NCBI RefSeq assembly: GCF_015694345.1
Contig: NZ_JADQDC010000002.1
Location: forward strand, 124,001-188,000
Reading direction: 5' to 3'
Source: Novosphingobium jiangmenense
GTDB lineage: Bacteria; Pseudomonadota; Alphaproteobacteria; Sphingomonadales; Sphingomonadaceae
DNA: 64,000 nucleotides
A program made the translations under genes and the position numbers. Below, one piece after another: positions 1-11,700 of this stretch (its first letter is position 1; each line of letters begins with the position of its first letter). A model generated the notes under the pieces. It saw nothing but the letters and a program-made list of their open reading frames with translations, did not search any database and was not told the DNA's origin.

Positions 1-553
1 CGCTGCCCTTGATGATCGCACTGAACGTCACGCGGACATCGCCGATCATGGCCGTGGCGGTTGCGCCCTTGGCAAAGGTATCGGTGGTGCCGATGGTGCG
101 GGCGGCGTCTTCCCAGGTGCAGAGTTCGGCCTGCATCGCGGCCTCGATACCCGCGCGCGCCTTGTCCTTGGGCAGCGGCACGCCGATCACGCCTGTGGAG
201 GAGACGAACACCTGTTCCTTGGCGCAGGAAAGATGCCCTGCCACCTGAGCCATGATCTGCTCCACCGCCTCGCGCCCGCGATAGCCGGTGAAGGCGTTGG
301 AATTGCCGGCGTTGACCACCAGCGCGCGGGCCTTGCCCAGCGCCACGTTCTGCCGCCCGAGCTCGACCTCGGACGAGCAGCAGACATTGCGCGTGAACAC
401 GCCGGCGACCGAAGTGCCTTCGGCGAGTTCGACGTAGGTAAGGTCGCAGCGACCCCAATCCTTGTATCCGGCGCGCGCGACGCGCGGGGCAACCCCTGCG
501 ATTTGCGGCAGGGCGGGGAAGGGCGAGGCGAGCGGGGAAACGGCGTCGGACAT
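1..553 (-). CDS. argJ: ArgJ, bifunctional glutamate N-acetyltransferase / ornithine acetyltransferase (5' part only)
   Basis: Only the first ~184 codons are in the window; the gene runs off the left edge. The reverse-strand product starts MSDAVSPLASPFPALPQIAG and continues with GRCDLTYVELAEGTSVAGVF, then the NAGNSNAFTG stretch typical of ArgJ, which transfers acetyl from N-acetylornithine to glutamate in the cyclic arginine pathway. The autoproteolysis site (ATM-L) that splits ArgJ into alpha and beta chains lies beyond the window. The ATG at 553 is the only sensible start, with the frame open from the edge. It is divergent from the small gene at 678 and secA. Family call is confident; completeness cannot be judged. 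Confidence 0.9.
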   Translation of the reverse strand, partial: MSDAVSPLASPFPALPQIAGVAPRVARAGYKDWGRCDLTYVELAEGTSVAGVFTRNVCCSSEVELGRQNVALGKARALVVNAGNSNAFTGYRGREAVEQIMAQVAGHLSCAKEQVFVSSTGVIGVPLPKDKARAGIEAAMQAELCTWEDAARTIGTTDTFAKGATATAMIGDVRVTFSAIIKGS

Positions 554-677
554 GGCGCAAGCGCCTAGCGCGCCGGGGCCTGCGGTTCAACTGCGCACTG
601 GCTTTGGCACCGCGTGCGGCAAAAGGGTTCGTTTTCAAGATGGACGAACCGCGACGGAATGCCTATCTGTTGCGGCG

Positions 678-944
678 ATGCGCATGCTGCTTGCCCTTCT
701 GGCCCTGATCACGGGGCTTTCCCTGCCCGCGGTGGCGCTTGCCGTCTCGCGCACGGAAGTGGCGGAAGCGGGGATGTCTGCCGGTGCTACGACCTCGGTC
801 GATCAGCGCCAGCAGCGTTGCGCCGCGCGCGGCGGTGCCGTTCCGCAGAAGCGCACGAATGCCCGCCGCAAGACGGTGTGGCTGCCCGCCCCGGCACTGA
901 TCCGGCCCTGCGGCATTGAACTGACTGACCGCGCGCGCGAATAG
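678..944 (+). CDS. Small exported protein of unknown function, upstream of secA
   Basis: Encodes 88 residues beginning MRMLLALLALITGLSLPAVALA, a clear Sec signal peptide with a likely cleavage after the ALA. The mature part (~65 residues) is basic in the middle (KRTNARRKT) and has two cysteines (about positions 48 and 79), so a single disulfide is possible. No domain is recognised. An in-frame open frame extends upstream to 462 but lacks a signal peptide start, so the ATG at 678 is preferred. It lies in the same direction as secA, 102 bases before it. The gap contains a small GGCAAG/CTTGCC hairpin at 969-983. The position recalls secretion-monitoring peptides such as SecM, but no arrest motif is identified. 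Confidence 0.6.
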   Translation: MRMLLALLALITGLSLPAVALAVSRTEVAEAGMSAGATTSVDQRQQRCAARGGAVPQKRTNARRKTVWLPAPALIRPCGIELTDRARE

Positions 945-1046
945 CGCCCGGGCCAGCATACCCTTACCGGCAAGACCCTTGCCCGACGTGGCGCGCCATT
1001 GGCGTGGCCGCTCCCTACATTACAGATTCAACAGGAAAATCCGCCC

Positions 1047-3782
1047 ATGTTCGGCTCAATCGCCAAGGCCCTCTTCGGTTCGTCCAACGACCGTTACGTC
1101 AAGTCGCTCGACAAGATCGTTCGCCAGATCGCGGCATTCGAACCCCATGTTCAGGCCCTTTCGGACGAGGAACTGGCAGCGCAGACGCCGAAGTTCCGGC
1201 AGATGCTGGCCGATGGCAAGACGCTCGACGACATCCTGCCTGAAGCCTTCGCCACGGTTCGTGAAGCCTCGATCCGCACGCTGGGCCTGCGTCACTTCGA
1301 TGTGCAGATGATCGGCGGTATCGTGCTCCACCGCGGCGAGATTGCCGAAATGCGCACGGGCGAAGGCAAGACCCTTGTTGCGACGCTGGCGGTCTATCTC
1401 AATGCGCTCGAAAGCAAGGGCGTTCACGTCGTGACCGTGAACGACTACCTCGCCCGCCGCGACGCCGAGACGATGGGCGTGCTTTACAAGTTCCTCGGGC
1501 TGACCGTGGGCGTGATCGTGCCGAACCTCAACGAGGAGCAGCGCCGCGAGGCCTACAACTCGGACATCACTTACGCGACCAACAACGAGCTTGGCTTCGA
1601 CTATCTGCGCGACAACATGAAGCATGAACGGACGCAGATGGTGCACCGCCCGTTCAACTACGCGATCGTCGACGAAGTGGACTCGATCCTGATCGACGAG
1701 GCGCGCACGCCGCTGATCATCTCCGGGCCGACGGACGACAAGAGCGACCTGTACATCTCGGTCGACGCCATCGTGAAGCAGATCCAGCCCGATCTCTATG
1801 AAGCGGACGAGAAGACCAAGAACATCACGCTGACCGAAGACGGCGTGGAATGGGTCGAGCGCGCATTCGAGGAAGCGGGGCTGCTGGTCGGCTCGAACCT
1901 CTATGACGTCGAGAACACGATGGTGGTCCACCACCTCGACCAGGCGCTCAAGGCGAACGTCATGTTCAAGCGGGACATCGACTACATCGTCAAGGACGAC
2001 AAGGTCGTGATCATCGACGAGTTCACCGGCCGCATGATGGACGGTCGGCGCTGGTCGAATGGCCTGCACCAGGCTGTCGAGGCCAAGGAAGGCGTGCGGA
2101 TCGAGCCCGAGAACCAGACCATGGCCTCGATCACGTTCCAGAACTACTTCCGCATGTATCCGAAGATTTCGGGCATGACCGGCACGGCAGCGACGGAAGC
2201 GCCCGAGTTCTTCGACATCTACAAGATGAACGTGGTCTCGATCCCGACCAACGTGCCGGTGCAGCGCATCGACGACGAGGACGAGTTCTACAAGAACACG
2301 ATGGACAAGTTCGGCGCCATCGCCAAGCTGATCCGCGACAAGTACGAGAACGGGCAGCCGGTGCTGGTCGGCACGGTTTCCATCGAGAAGTCCGAGTTGC
2401 TTTCCGAATTCCTCCAGAAGGAAGGCGTGAAGCACAACGTGCTCAACGCCCGCTTCCACGAGATGGAAGCGCACATCGTGGCACAGGCGGGCCGCCTTGG
2501 CGCGGTGACGATCGCCACCAACATGGCGGGTCGCGGCACCGACATCCAGCTTGGCGGCAACATCGAGTTCCGCATCGAGGACGAGTTGCGCGATCTGCCC
2601 GAGGGGCCGGAGCGTGATGCCGGGATCGCCCGGATCAAGGCCGAAGTGGCCGAGGAAAAGGCCAAGGTGCTTGCTGCCGGTGGCCTCTGCGTGATCGGCA
2701 CCGAGCGCCACGAGAGCCGCCGCATCGACAACCAGCTGCGCGGCCGTTCTGGCCGTCAGGGCGACCCGGGCATGAGCAAGTTCTACCTCTGCCTTGAAGA
2801 CGACCTGCTGCGCATCTTCGGCCCGGACACCCTGTTCGCCAAGATGATGAACAACAACCTTGCCGATGGCGAGGCGATCGGTTCGAAGTGGCTGTCGAAG
2901 GCCATCGAGACCGCGCAGAAGAAGGTCGAGGCGCGCAACTACGACATCCGCAAGCAGGTCGTCGAATACGATGACGTGATGAACGACCAGCGCAAGGTTA
3001 TCTACGAGCAGCGTGCGGACATCATGGATGCCGAGACGGTCGGCGACGTGGTGACCGACATGCGTCACGACACGGTCAACGCGATCGTTGGCGATGCCTG
3101 CCCTCCGGGGTCTTATCCCGAACAGTGGGATGTCGAGAGCCTGAGGGCGCGCGTGCGCGACGTCCTGGGTCTCGAAGTTCCGCTCGAGGAGTGGATGCAG
3201 GAAGAAGCGATCGAGCCGGAGACGATCGAGGAGCGCATCCAGACGCTGGCCGATGAGCACATGGATCGCAAGATCACCGAGATCGACCCGACCGCTTGGC
3301 GCAGCCTCGAAAAGTCCATCCTGCTCGAACGGCTCGACCATCACTGGAAGGAACACCTCGCCACGCTCGACGCGCTGCGCCAGGTCGTGTTCCTGCGCGC
3401 CTATGCGCAGAAGACGCCGATCAACGAGTACAAGCAGGAAGCCTTCGGCCTGTTCGAGAAGATGCTCGATGCGATCCGCGAAGACGTGACGCGCATCCTG
3501 ACGACCAGCGAGATCCGTCTGCGGCCGGCTGACGAATTTCAGCTGCCGGAACTGCCGGACTTCCTGACCAGCCACATCGACCCGTTCACCGGCGAGAACG
3601 ACGCGGCGCCGCTGGCGCCCGCGCCGTCGTTCTTCGGCGCGCTGCCGCCGCAGGCTGGGGGTGCACTGACAGCGGGTGCTGCGGGTACCGATCCCTTTGC
3701 CGGACAGGGAATCAGCCGCAACGCGCCGTGCCCGTGTGGCTCCGGGCAGAAGTACAAACATTGCCACGGTGTTGCTGCGTAA
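1047..3782 (+). CDS. secA: SecA, preprotein translocase ATPase
   Basis: The product has 911 residues, a normal length for proteobacterial SecA, the motor that drives unfolded preproteins through SecYEG. Visible landmarks are the Walker A segment MRTGEGKT near residue 105, the DEVD Walker B box near 210 followed by [15 protein letters not shown], the second motor domain with [20 protein letters not shown], and a C-terminal zinc/SecB-binding tail [16 protein letters not shown] (three Cys and one His). An in-frame extension to 999 exists, but the ATG at 1047 follows an AGGA element and matches the usual [13 protein letters not shown]-terminus. A strong terminator follows at 3799. Confidence 0.98.
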   Translation: MFGSIAKALFGSSNDRYVKSLDKIVRQIAAFEPHVQALSDEELAAQTPKFRQMLADGKTLDDILPEAFATVREASIRTLGLRHFDVQMIGGIVLHRGEIAEMRTGEGKTLVATLAVYLNALESKGVHVVTVNDYLARRDAETMGVLYKFLGLTVGVIVPNLNEEQRREAYNSDITYATNNELGFDYLRDNMKHERTQMVHRPFNYAIVDEVDSILIDEARTPLIISGPTDDKSDLYISVDAIVKQIQPDLYEADEKTKNITLTEDGVEWVERAFEEAGLLVGSNLYDVENTMVVHHLDQALKANVMFKRDIDYIVKDDKVVIIDEFTGRMMDGRRWSNGLHQAVEAKEGVRIEPENQTMASITFQNYFRMYPKISGMTGTAATEAPEFFDIYKMNVVSIPTNVPVQRIDDEDEFYKNTMDKFGAIAKLIRDKYENGQPVLVGTVSIEKSELLSEFLQKEGVKHNVLNARFHEMEAHIVAQAGRLGAVTIATNMAGRGTDIQLGGNIEFRIEDELRDLPEGPERDAGIARIKAEVAEEKAKVLAAGGLCVIGTERHESRRIDNQLRGRSGRQGDPGMSKFYLCLEDDLLRIFGPDTLFAKMMNNNLADGEAIGSKWLSKAIETAQKKVEARNYDIRKQVVEYDDVMNDQRKVIYEQRADIMDAETVGDVVTDMRHDTVNAIVGDACPPGSYPEQWDVESLRARVRDVLGLEVPLEEWMQEEAIEPETIEERIQTLADEHMDRKITEIDPTAWRSLEKSILLERLDHHWKEHLATLDALRQVVFLRAYAQKTPINEYKQEAFGLFEKMLDAIREDVTRILTTSEIRLRPADEFQLPELPDFLTSHIDPFTGENDAAPLAPAPSFFGALPPQAGGALTAGAAGTDPFAGQGISRNAPCPCGSGQKYKHCHGVAA

Positions 3783-3798
3783 CGCTACGTAAACCAAT

Positions 3799-3827
3799 GG
3801 GCGATCCTCGCGGATCGCCCTTTCTTT
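3799..3827 (+). terminator. Rho-independent terminator of secA
   Basis: A perfect 9-bp stem (GGGCGATCC / GGATCGCCC) with a TCGC loop is followed by TTTCTTT. It lies 17 bases after the secA stop codon and separates secA from the two-partner-secretion operon. Confidence 0.85.
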
Positions 3828-3968
3828 CGAATTTGCAAGCACTTGTATGATATGGGTTTGTGCATAACACACGACGGCGCGATTGCAGTGGTAACTTTTG
3901 CTGCTAAGGTGACAAACGCATAAACAGAACAGACCGGGCCGCGTCGTTGAATTTTCCGACGGGGGCTA

Positions 3969-5738
3969 ATGCAGATGATTTCCAGGTTTTCGGGGCGGAG
4001 CGGGCTGCTTTCTGGTGCAGCATGCCTGACGATTCTCGTGCTCGCTTCGACATCCGCGCCTGCCTTGGCTCAGGTCGTACCGAATGGCACTGTCGCTCCA
4101 CCTTCGCGCGATGAACTGCGCGGGCTGACCGGTCAGGCGCCGACAACCGCGCCGCGACTTTCAATCAAGGGCGAAATCGAACGTTCGCCCTGTCCGCTCG
4201 ATGATGCGCAATATGCCGACATCAAGGTCAACCTGAGCGAAGTGACCTTCAACAACCTCAAGGAAATCGCGCCCGAAGAACTGGCCAGCACGTGGAAGCC
4301 GTTGGTCGGCACGCCCCAGCCGATCTCGATGCTGTGCGAAATCCGTGATGCTGCAGGTACTATGCTGCGCAACAAGGGCTATCTTGCTGCGGTCCAGGTG
4401 CCGACCCAGAAGATCGAGGATGGCAAGGTCCGCATGGAAGTAATCTATGCGCGCATCGCCGCCGTGCGTGCCCGGGGCGAAACGCGGGGGGCGGAGAAGA
4501 AGCTTCAGCAGTATCTCGGCGAACTCACCGGGGACGAGGTATTCAACCAGAAGCGGGCGGAGCGCTATCTTCTGCTGGCGCGTGACCTGCCCGGCTACAA
4601 CGTCCAGCTGACCCTGAAGCCGGCCGGGACCGGCGCGGGCGATCTCGTCGCCGAGGTGAGCGTGCTGCGCGAGCCCTACGCGGTGGATTTCACCGTCCAG
4701 AACCTCTCCTCCAAGGCGACGGGGCGGTTTGGCGGGCAGTTGCGCGCGCAGGCGTTCGGCCTGACCGGGATGGGCGACGTGACCACCCTGTCCTACTATG
4801 CCACTTCGGATTTCTCCGAGCAGCACATCCTGCAGGGGAGCCATGAGTTCCGACCCGGATCGCAGGGGCTAGTTGTCGGTGGCCAGCTCACCTACGCCTG
4901 GACCAAGCCCGATGTGGCAGGGCTTCCCGCGAACGTGTCGCTCGATGCCCGGACGCTCTATGCCAGCCTCTATGCGCGCTATCCGCTGGAGCGGTCGCTT
5001 GCCCGCAACATCTGGCTGGGTGGCGGCTTCGATCTCGTCAATCAGGACGTCGACCTGATCGCCCCGCTGACGCGCGACAAGATCCGCGTGGCGTGGGCTC
5101 GTGTCGATCTCGACGCGGTGGATACCGCCCATGCCAGCCCGAGATGGCGGATGTCCTCGGCGCTGGAGGTACGGCAGGGCCTGGCAATCTTCGGCGCCAC
5201 GCGTCCCTGCGCAGGTGCGGCATGTGCTACCGCGGTTCCGGCGAGCCGGGCCGACGCCTCACCCACTGCCACCGTGATCCGCTGGCAAGGGGAATACGAG
5301 CGGGCGATCGGACGTGTGTCGTTCCTGCTTGCGCCGCGCGCGCAGTATGCCTTCAAGCCACTGTTCAGCTTCGAGGAGTTCTCGGCGGGCAACTTCACCG
5401 TTGGCCGCGGCTACGATCCGGGCGAACTGATCGGGGATGACGCCATCGGGACTTCGGCCGAATTGCGCGGGCCGCGCCTGCCATTTGGCAGCAGCCGCAG
5501 CGTCCGCATCCAGCCTTTCGTGTTCGGCGACGTGGCCTGGGTCTGGAACAAGGGCGTGTCCGGTTCGGAACGCCTGACTTCGGCAGGCGGCGGCATCCGC
5601 TCCGAAATCGGCAGCAGGTTCCGCCTCGATGCGACGCTTGCTGTCCCGCTCGAAAAGGTCGGCCTGCAGGCAAGCCGCTCGAAAGCCCGTTTTCTCGTGA
5701 CACTGACCACGCGACTGCTGCCGTGGAGGAACTTCTGA
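3969..5738 (+). CDS. TpsB: ShlB/FhaC-family outer-membrane transporter of a two-partner secretion system
   Basis: The product has 589 residues with a signal peptide (hydrophobic LLSGAACLTILVLAS, cleavage near ALAQ). Two POTRA-like segments (about 70-215) are followed by a transmembrane beta-barrel (about 235-589). The barrel carries the conserved plug/lid motif as GRGYDPGELIGDD near residue 478, and the chain ends in an aromatic residue (RNF), as expected for a BAM substrate. Family members secrete a partner TpsA exoprotein across the outer membrane without ATP. The partner is the adjacent gene: the TGA of this gene shares one base with the ATG at 5738, so the two are translationally coupled. 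First gene of a three-gene operon. The 140-base leader upstream shows no promoter I can assign. Confidence 0.9.
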   Translation: MQMISRFSGRSGLLSGAACLTILVLASTSAPALAQVVPNGTVAPPSRDELRGLTGQAPTTAPRLSIKGEIERSPCPLDDAQYADIKVNLSEVTFNNLKEIAPEELASTWKPLVGTPQPISMLCEIRDAAGTMLRNKGYLAAVQVPTQKIEDGKVRMEVIYARIAAVRARGETRGAEKKLQQYLGELTGDEVFNQKRAERYLLLARDLPGYNVQLTLKPAGTGAGDLVAEVSVLREPYAVDFTVQNLSSKATGRFGGQLRAQAFGLTGMGDVTTLSYYATSDFSEQHILQGSHEFRPGSQGLVVGGQLTYAWTKPDVAGLPANVSLDARTLYASLYARYPLERSLARNIWLGGGFDLVNQDVDLIAPLTRDKIRVAWARVDLDAVDTAHASPRWRMSSALEVRQGLAIFGATRPCAGAACATAVPASRADASPTATVIRWQGEYERAIGRVSFLLAPRAQYAFKPLFSFEEFSAGNFTVGRGYDPGELIGDDAIGTSAELRGPRLPFGSSRSVRIQPFVFGDVAWVWNKGVSGSERLTSAGGGIRSEIGSRFRLDATLAVPLEKVGLQASRSKARFLVTLTTRLLPWRNF

Positions 5739-8700
5739 TGCGCTCGATCCCACTCGCTACCCGCAAGCAGCTGCTGTCGGCGTCCGGCCTTGCTCTGGCC
5801 ACGGCGCTGGTTGCGGCCGGGCCGGCCTTGCGTGCGCAGTCGTTCCAGGCGACGCCGACGTCCACCTTCGGCTCGGTAACGATCAACACCACCCCGACCA
5901 CGACCGCGATCACGGTTTCGAGCCCCAGCGCGGTGATCAACTGGACGCCGACCGATACCGCGACGACCGGCGGCCCGATCATCTTCCAGACTTCGGGCAC
6001 GACCGCGACGTTCACCAACAACCCGGCGGCGAACAGCGACTTCACCGTCCTCAACCGCATCATTCCTTCGGGATCGACGCGCCCGATCCAGTTTGACGGC
6101 ACGGTCGTTTCGCGTCTGCAATCGGCAGCTGGCGGCCAGACTGCGGGGGGTACGGTTTTCTTCTACAGCCCCGGCGGGATCCTGATCGGGGCGTCATCGG
6201 TGTTCGATGTCGGCAATCTGGTGCTGACGACTTCGGACCTCAACTACAACACGACCGACGGCAGCTTCGATACCAGCGGCGCCTACGTGTTCCAGCCCGC
6301 CACCGTTGCGGGTTCGCAGATCGTGGTGAGCGCGGGGGCGCAACTCGGTGCGACGACCGATGGCTCGTACATCGCAATGGTTGCGCCGTCCGTTACCAAC
6401 AACGGCACGATCACCGTAAACGGCTCGGCGGCGCTGGTCGCTGCCGATGCGGCGACGATAACGTTTTCGCCAAGCGGACTGTTCGATATCCAGGTCGATT
6501 CCGGAACCAGCGCGACGGGGACGGTCGCGGTGAACAACGGCACGATCACCGGCCCGGCTGCGTCCGGTTCTTCATTCTTCCATCGCATCTACATGGTCGC
6601 CGTGCCGAAGAACGACGCGATCACGATGGCGATCGGCGCCGGCAGTTCGCTCGGCTTTGACATTGCGGGTGCTGCCGACGTCAGCGGCAACACCATCGTG
6701 CTGTCAGCAGGCAACAACATCATAGGCGGCAGTGCCCAGAATTTTGCGTCGATCGGCGGCGGTTCAGGACTCGCCGAGGTCATCGGCGGCGATGCGGACT
6801 TCACTTCGAACCTCGTGGCTCGCACCACCGGGAATTTCGAGCTCGGCTCCGGGAGCAGCGCCGGCCTGGACTTCGCTTCGAATGTCTTTGCCAGCTCCGC
6901 GCGCGGTAATGCCAGCGTCTTCGCCAATGCCGGTGGACAGGTGAACTTTGCGGCCAATGTCGATTTCCATGCCGACCAAAGCGGGGCAAGCGCAAGTTTT
7001 ACCGCATTCGGCGGGCGGGCGCAGCTCTATGCTACCGATGGCGGCACGATCGCTGTGGCAGGCGATGTACTCCTAAGTGCCAGCGCCTACGGCGCACCGG
7101 CTATCTCGCCAGGTGCGAACGCGGGAGACGCGCAGGCCGGATTTGCCAAGATCCAAGCGAACAACGGGGGGCAGATCAATATTGGCGGCGACGCTCAACT
7201 CGAGGCCATCGGTTTCGGCGGCCAGCCTCAAAGTCCGGGCACTGGTTCTGGCTCCGGAACGGGAGGGACCGCATGGATCCTCTCTACCGGCACAGGCGGA
7301 TCACAAGTCAACATCCTCGGAGCCGCCAATCTCGACGCATCCGGCCGAGGCTATGACGGCAATGGCTGCGTCACGTGTACGCGGGATGGAGGCAGCGCTT
7401 TCGGCGGACTTGCCGCCATCCGGGCGAACGGCGATTCCGCAATAACCATCGGCGGTGCTTCGGTCCTGTCAGCCTACGCAACCGCAGGCCAATCTTCCGC
7501 AGGCGCCGGCGGGAACGCTACCGGCGGTCAAGTCAGCATCTTCACTCTCGATGCTGCTCAGATTTCGATGCAGGGCCTCACCGCCCTTGCCGATGCGAGT
7601 GGCGGCGGTGGCTCCACCAGCGGCGGCTCGGCGCTTGGTGGCCACATCTCCCTGCTGGCCGGGGCGACCTCCGGAACCGGCATCACGATCAACGGAATGG
7701 CCCGTCTCGAGGCTTCTGCCTTGGGCAGCAGCGGCACCGGATCGGCGGGTATTTCGGGATCCGTCAATGGCGGCTCGATCAATCTTCTGGCCGACACCAC
7801 TGACATCACCATCAACGGCTTGCTCAATGCAACGGCGGCGGCGTCCGGCTCGTTCGGGACAGGAGCAACCCAGGCTGCTACCGGCGGTTTCATATCCGTG
7901 GAGGCTCGCAACGGCGGCGTCCTGACGGGTACCGATGGCATTTTGCTGACGGCAAATGCGGTCGGCTCTCCTGCCAGCGGAACAACCCCTGCAGGTGCGG
8001 CGACCGGTGGAACGGTGGACGCATTCGCGAATGGTGGCACCATCCAGACCACTGACCTGTTCATGACCGCCAACGGCAACGGCGGTCCTCAATTCGGCTC
8101 AGCTGCTGCGGGCGCCGGTACCGGCGGCTTGGCGCGGCTGCGTGTCGCTCCTGCAGGTCAGCTGTCAGCTACCGGAGGTATCTCGGTAGCTGCCACCGGG
8201 CGTGGTGGAGATGCCACCGACGGCACCGGCAACGCTGGCAACGGCACGGGCGGTAACGCAGTTATCCAGATGAGCGGCGGAGCCCTCTCGGCAGGAGGCG
8301 CCTTCAGCCTTGTTGCCGAAGGCTACGGCGGCGGTGGTGTGACCGCGGGTTCCGGACAGGGCGGCACGGTGAATGCTGCGATCACCGACGCTTCCTTCAC
8401 GATCAATGGCATATCCTATATCGGCGCAATCGGATCGGGCGGGACCAGCAGCAACTTCTCATCCCCGGGAAGTGCGGGTGCAGCGACGGGCGGGGCGATT
8501 TCGTTCAACGCAACGCGCAGCACGGTGCATCTCAGCCAGACCGGGAACGTCACGTTTGAAGCCACCGGCTATGCGGGTGACGGGCAGACGGCGGCGAATG
8601 GCGAGGGTGGCAGCATAAGCCTGGCCGCTGGCAGCTCGACTGTGGATTCCACCTCGGGCATCAATCTTTTCTCGGAAGGCGTTGGCAGCAACGGCTTCTT

Positions 8701-11700
8701 TGGCGGCAGTGGTGGCAACGGCCTTGGCGGAGGCGTCTCGGTCACTGCCGATGCTGCGTTGACGGCTCCGACCGCGATTTCGACTTCGACAATCTCGATC
8801 AGCACTGTCGGACGCGGTGGCGCAGGCGCCTTCGCTTCGGCGATTGGCGGCGTCGGTGGCAGTGGCGGTATTGGTCAGGGCGGCACGATAACTCTTAATG
8901 CTGCTGTCGATGGCGGTACCATCTCTGTCGGCGACTTGAACGCGAACGCCTCGGGCGTTGGCGGGTTTGGCGCTTCGGGCACCATGAACACTCCTAATGG
9001 CGATCAAGGCGGCAACGGCGGGGCGGCGACTGGCGGCCTGATCAATGTCAACTCGATCGCGGCATCGGGGGGCAGCGGCAGTGGCGGATACGAACTGGGC
9101 GTCGTTCTGTTCAATGCCGGAGCCATAGGCGGCGCTGGCGGCAGCGGCGGCGAAGGTCCGACTCCGGGCGCAGGTGGCAATGGCGGCGCGGCCAACGGCG
9201 GCACGATCAACATGGCGTTCGACCGTGGCGGCAGCAAACTGACCGTCAGTGATGGGCTGAACGTCTCGGCGGATGCGACAGGCGGCAACAGCGGTGATTG
9301 CGGGATCACCTGCACCGCCGCCGGCGGCAATGCGCAGGGTGGCTCGATCAATTTCGGTTCGGGCGGAGCCACCACCGGCAATTCGGTTTCGATCGTCGGC
9401 GGGCTCAACCTGTCGGCCTTCGCAGTCGGCGGGGGGGCCTACGGCGCTCCAGGTGGAAACGGCACCGGTGGTGTGGCAATCATCCACCTCAATTCCGGAC
9501 TGGCATTGACTGCCGACAGCGTGAGCGTGTCTGCCACTGGCGAAGGCGGGGACCAGTTTACCGCGCTTGCAGGCGGCAATGGAACTGGCGGCAATGCATC
9601 GTTCATTGCCTCGGGCACAAGCTCGGCCACGATTTCCGGTACCATCGGCCTCTACTCGGACGGCACGGGCGGCGATGGCCGCGACGTTGGCGCCAATGGC
9701 GGCACCGGCACCGGCGGCATCAGCCGTCTCTACAGCGATGGCGGTACCGTCTCGGTCACCGGCGGTGCTTCAGTGGAAGCCAGCGGCTTCGGTGGCTTCG
9801 GGTATCTGGACGGCGCCAGCGGAACCGGCGGCGCCGGAACGGGCGGCCAGGCCCTGCTTACGGTGGGCACGCCTGACGCGATTGGCAACAATGGCAGCAT
9901 CACTGTCGGTGGTTTCAGCTTTGTCACTGCCGAAGGTACCGGTGGAGACTCCTTCCGGGGCGGAGTCGGCACTGGCGGCTTTGTCGGCATTTCGGCTCGC
10001 CAGGGGACACTCTCGCTCGACCAGACCTTCGCCACCGCCGATGGCTTCGGGGGCTATGGCCAGTTCGGCGGAGCAGGCGGCGTCGCCCAGGGCGGCGGCA
10101 TAGAAGTTTACGCCAACAGCGCCCTTGAAGGTGCCAGCCTTGTCACGATCAACACTCTGACCGCGGATTCGTCGGCGTTTGGCGGGTTTGGTGGCCTTGC
10201 TGCGACGCCGACCGGCAACGGCGGCGTGGGCGGCGATGCAACGGCAGGTACGATCGCGATCTTCGGCACGGCCGGAAACGGGCGGATGCAGATCGGCTCG
10301 GTCCTGGCCAGCGCGAGCGGCCAGGGCGGTGGCGGCGGCGATGGTCTCGCTGGCGGTTTGGGTGGCAACGGCAACGGCGGCTTCGTCCAGATCGGCACCG
10401 CCAGCGGACTCGATACCGGAACCCTGAATACCGGGTCCGGCACCTACGGCAGCATACTGACGATTGCCTCCGGTGTTGGCGGCGATGGTGGCAGCGGTGA
10501 TGCCTCGACCGGGACAGGCGGTGCAGGCGGCAGTGGCAGGGCCGGCGGTTCGCTGCTGCTTGTGCGGGGCAGTTCGACAACCGTTACCGGAACCGGCAGT
10601 TTCAACGCCCATGCGCAAGGCGGCAACGGCGGCAGTGGTGCGACGGTCGGAGCAGGCGGCGACGCTACTGTCGGCGTGAGCACCAATCCGGCGCAGGCGT
10701 CGGGTGCCGGGCTCGTCGTGACGAGCCGTTTCCAGCAGCCCTCCCAGAGCGGCAGCCTGACGGCAGGTGATCTGAATTTCAGCGCGATCGCCGCTGGCGG
10801 TACAGGATCTGTCGCCGGCGTCGGGACGGTCACTGGCGATGCTGTCGATTTCGAGATGCTGAACAGCAGCTTGAGCGGCACAAACCTGTCGTTCTCGGCC
10901 CTTGCCGATGGCGTAACTGCCGGTGCGCTTCCGGACTACATCGCGCTGACCAATTCGACGGCGAACCTTTCCGGCAGCCTGTCGTTCTCGACACCGAACG
11001 CTTTCTCGCTGCAGCTCGACCAGTCGAACCTGACGGCTGCAAGCGTGGCGATCGACGCCGGAAACTGGGTGCTTCCTGCCACCGCCCCCGCAAGCTACGG
11101 CAGCCTGACCGGGACAAGCTCGGTGAGCCTGTCGTCAGGGCAGGACATCATCGCTTACGCGAACCTTTCCACGCAGGGGACGCTGACGCTTCAGGCGGTC
11201 GGGCGCATCTTCCTCGGCTCGTTGTCCGCGCTGGGGGCAGTGGATGTGACGGCGGGCGGATCGCTGACGCTGGGGGATGTTTCCTCAGGGGATTCGATCG
11301 ACCTGACATCGCAGGCCGTGGCCGCACTTGGCAACATGACGGCCGCCACCTCGATCACGGTCCAGTCGGCCAGCAGCGTCACCACCGGCAACCTTGCGGC
11401 CGGAACGGGGACGCCTTCGGGCGCCAACGGCGATCTCAATTCGATCGGGATCACATCGGGCGGCAATGTCCAGACCGGGACGATCTTTGCCGCATCGGAT
11501 GTGGGGATATCGGCTGCGGGCACCCTGACGACCGGGCTTGTCCGCGCCTACGATACGTTGCTCCTCGCCGGTTCGAGCGCGACGATCGACAGTCTCTCGA
11601 TCGTGAACCGCACCCTGATCGCCAATGCTTCAATGGCGGCCCTTGGGCAGACGCCGGCCGGGTTCGACAAGGAACTGGTGTTCGCAGCGGCTCCAGTGGC

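Noticed and set aside
1056..3872. 938-codon open frame antisense to secA
   Set aside because: High-GC codon bias keeps the opposite strand open. The translation is Arg/His/Val-rich with no motif, while secA is fully conserved.
6980..10750. Repetitive DNA that could be taken for a CRISPR or tandem-repeat array
   Set aside because: It is coding, in frame, and the periodicity comes from Gly-rich protein repeats with irregular spacing; there are no identical direct repeats with unique spacers.
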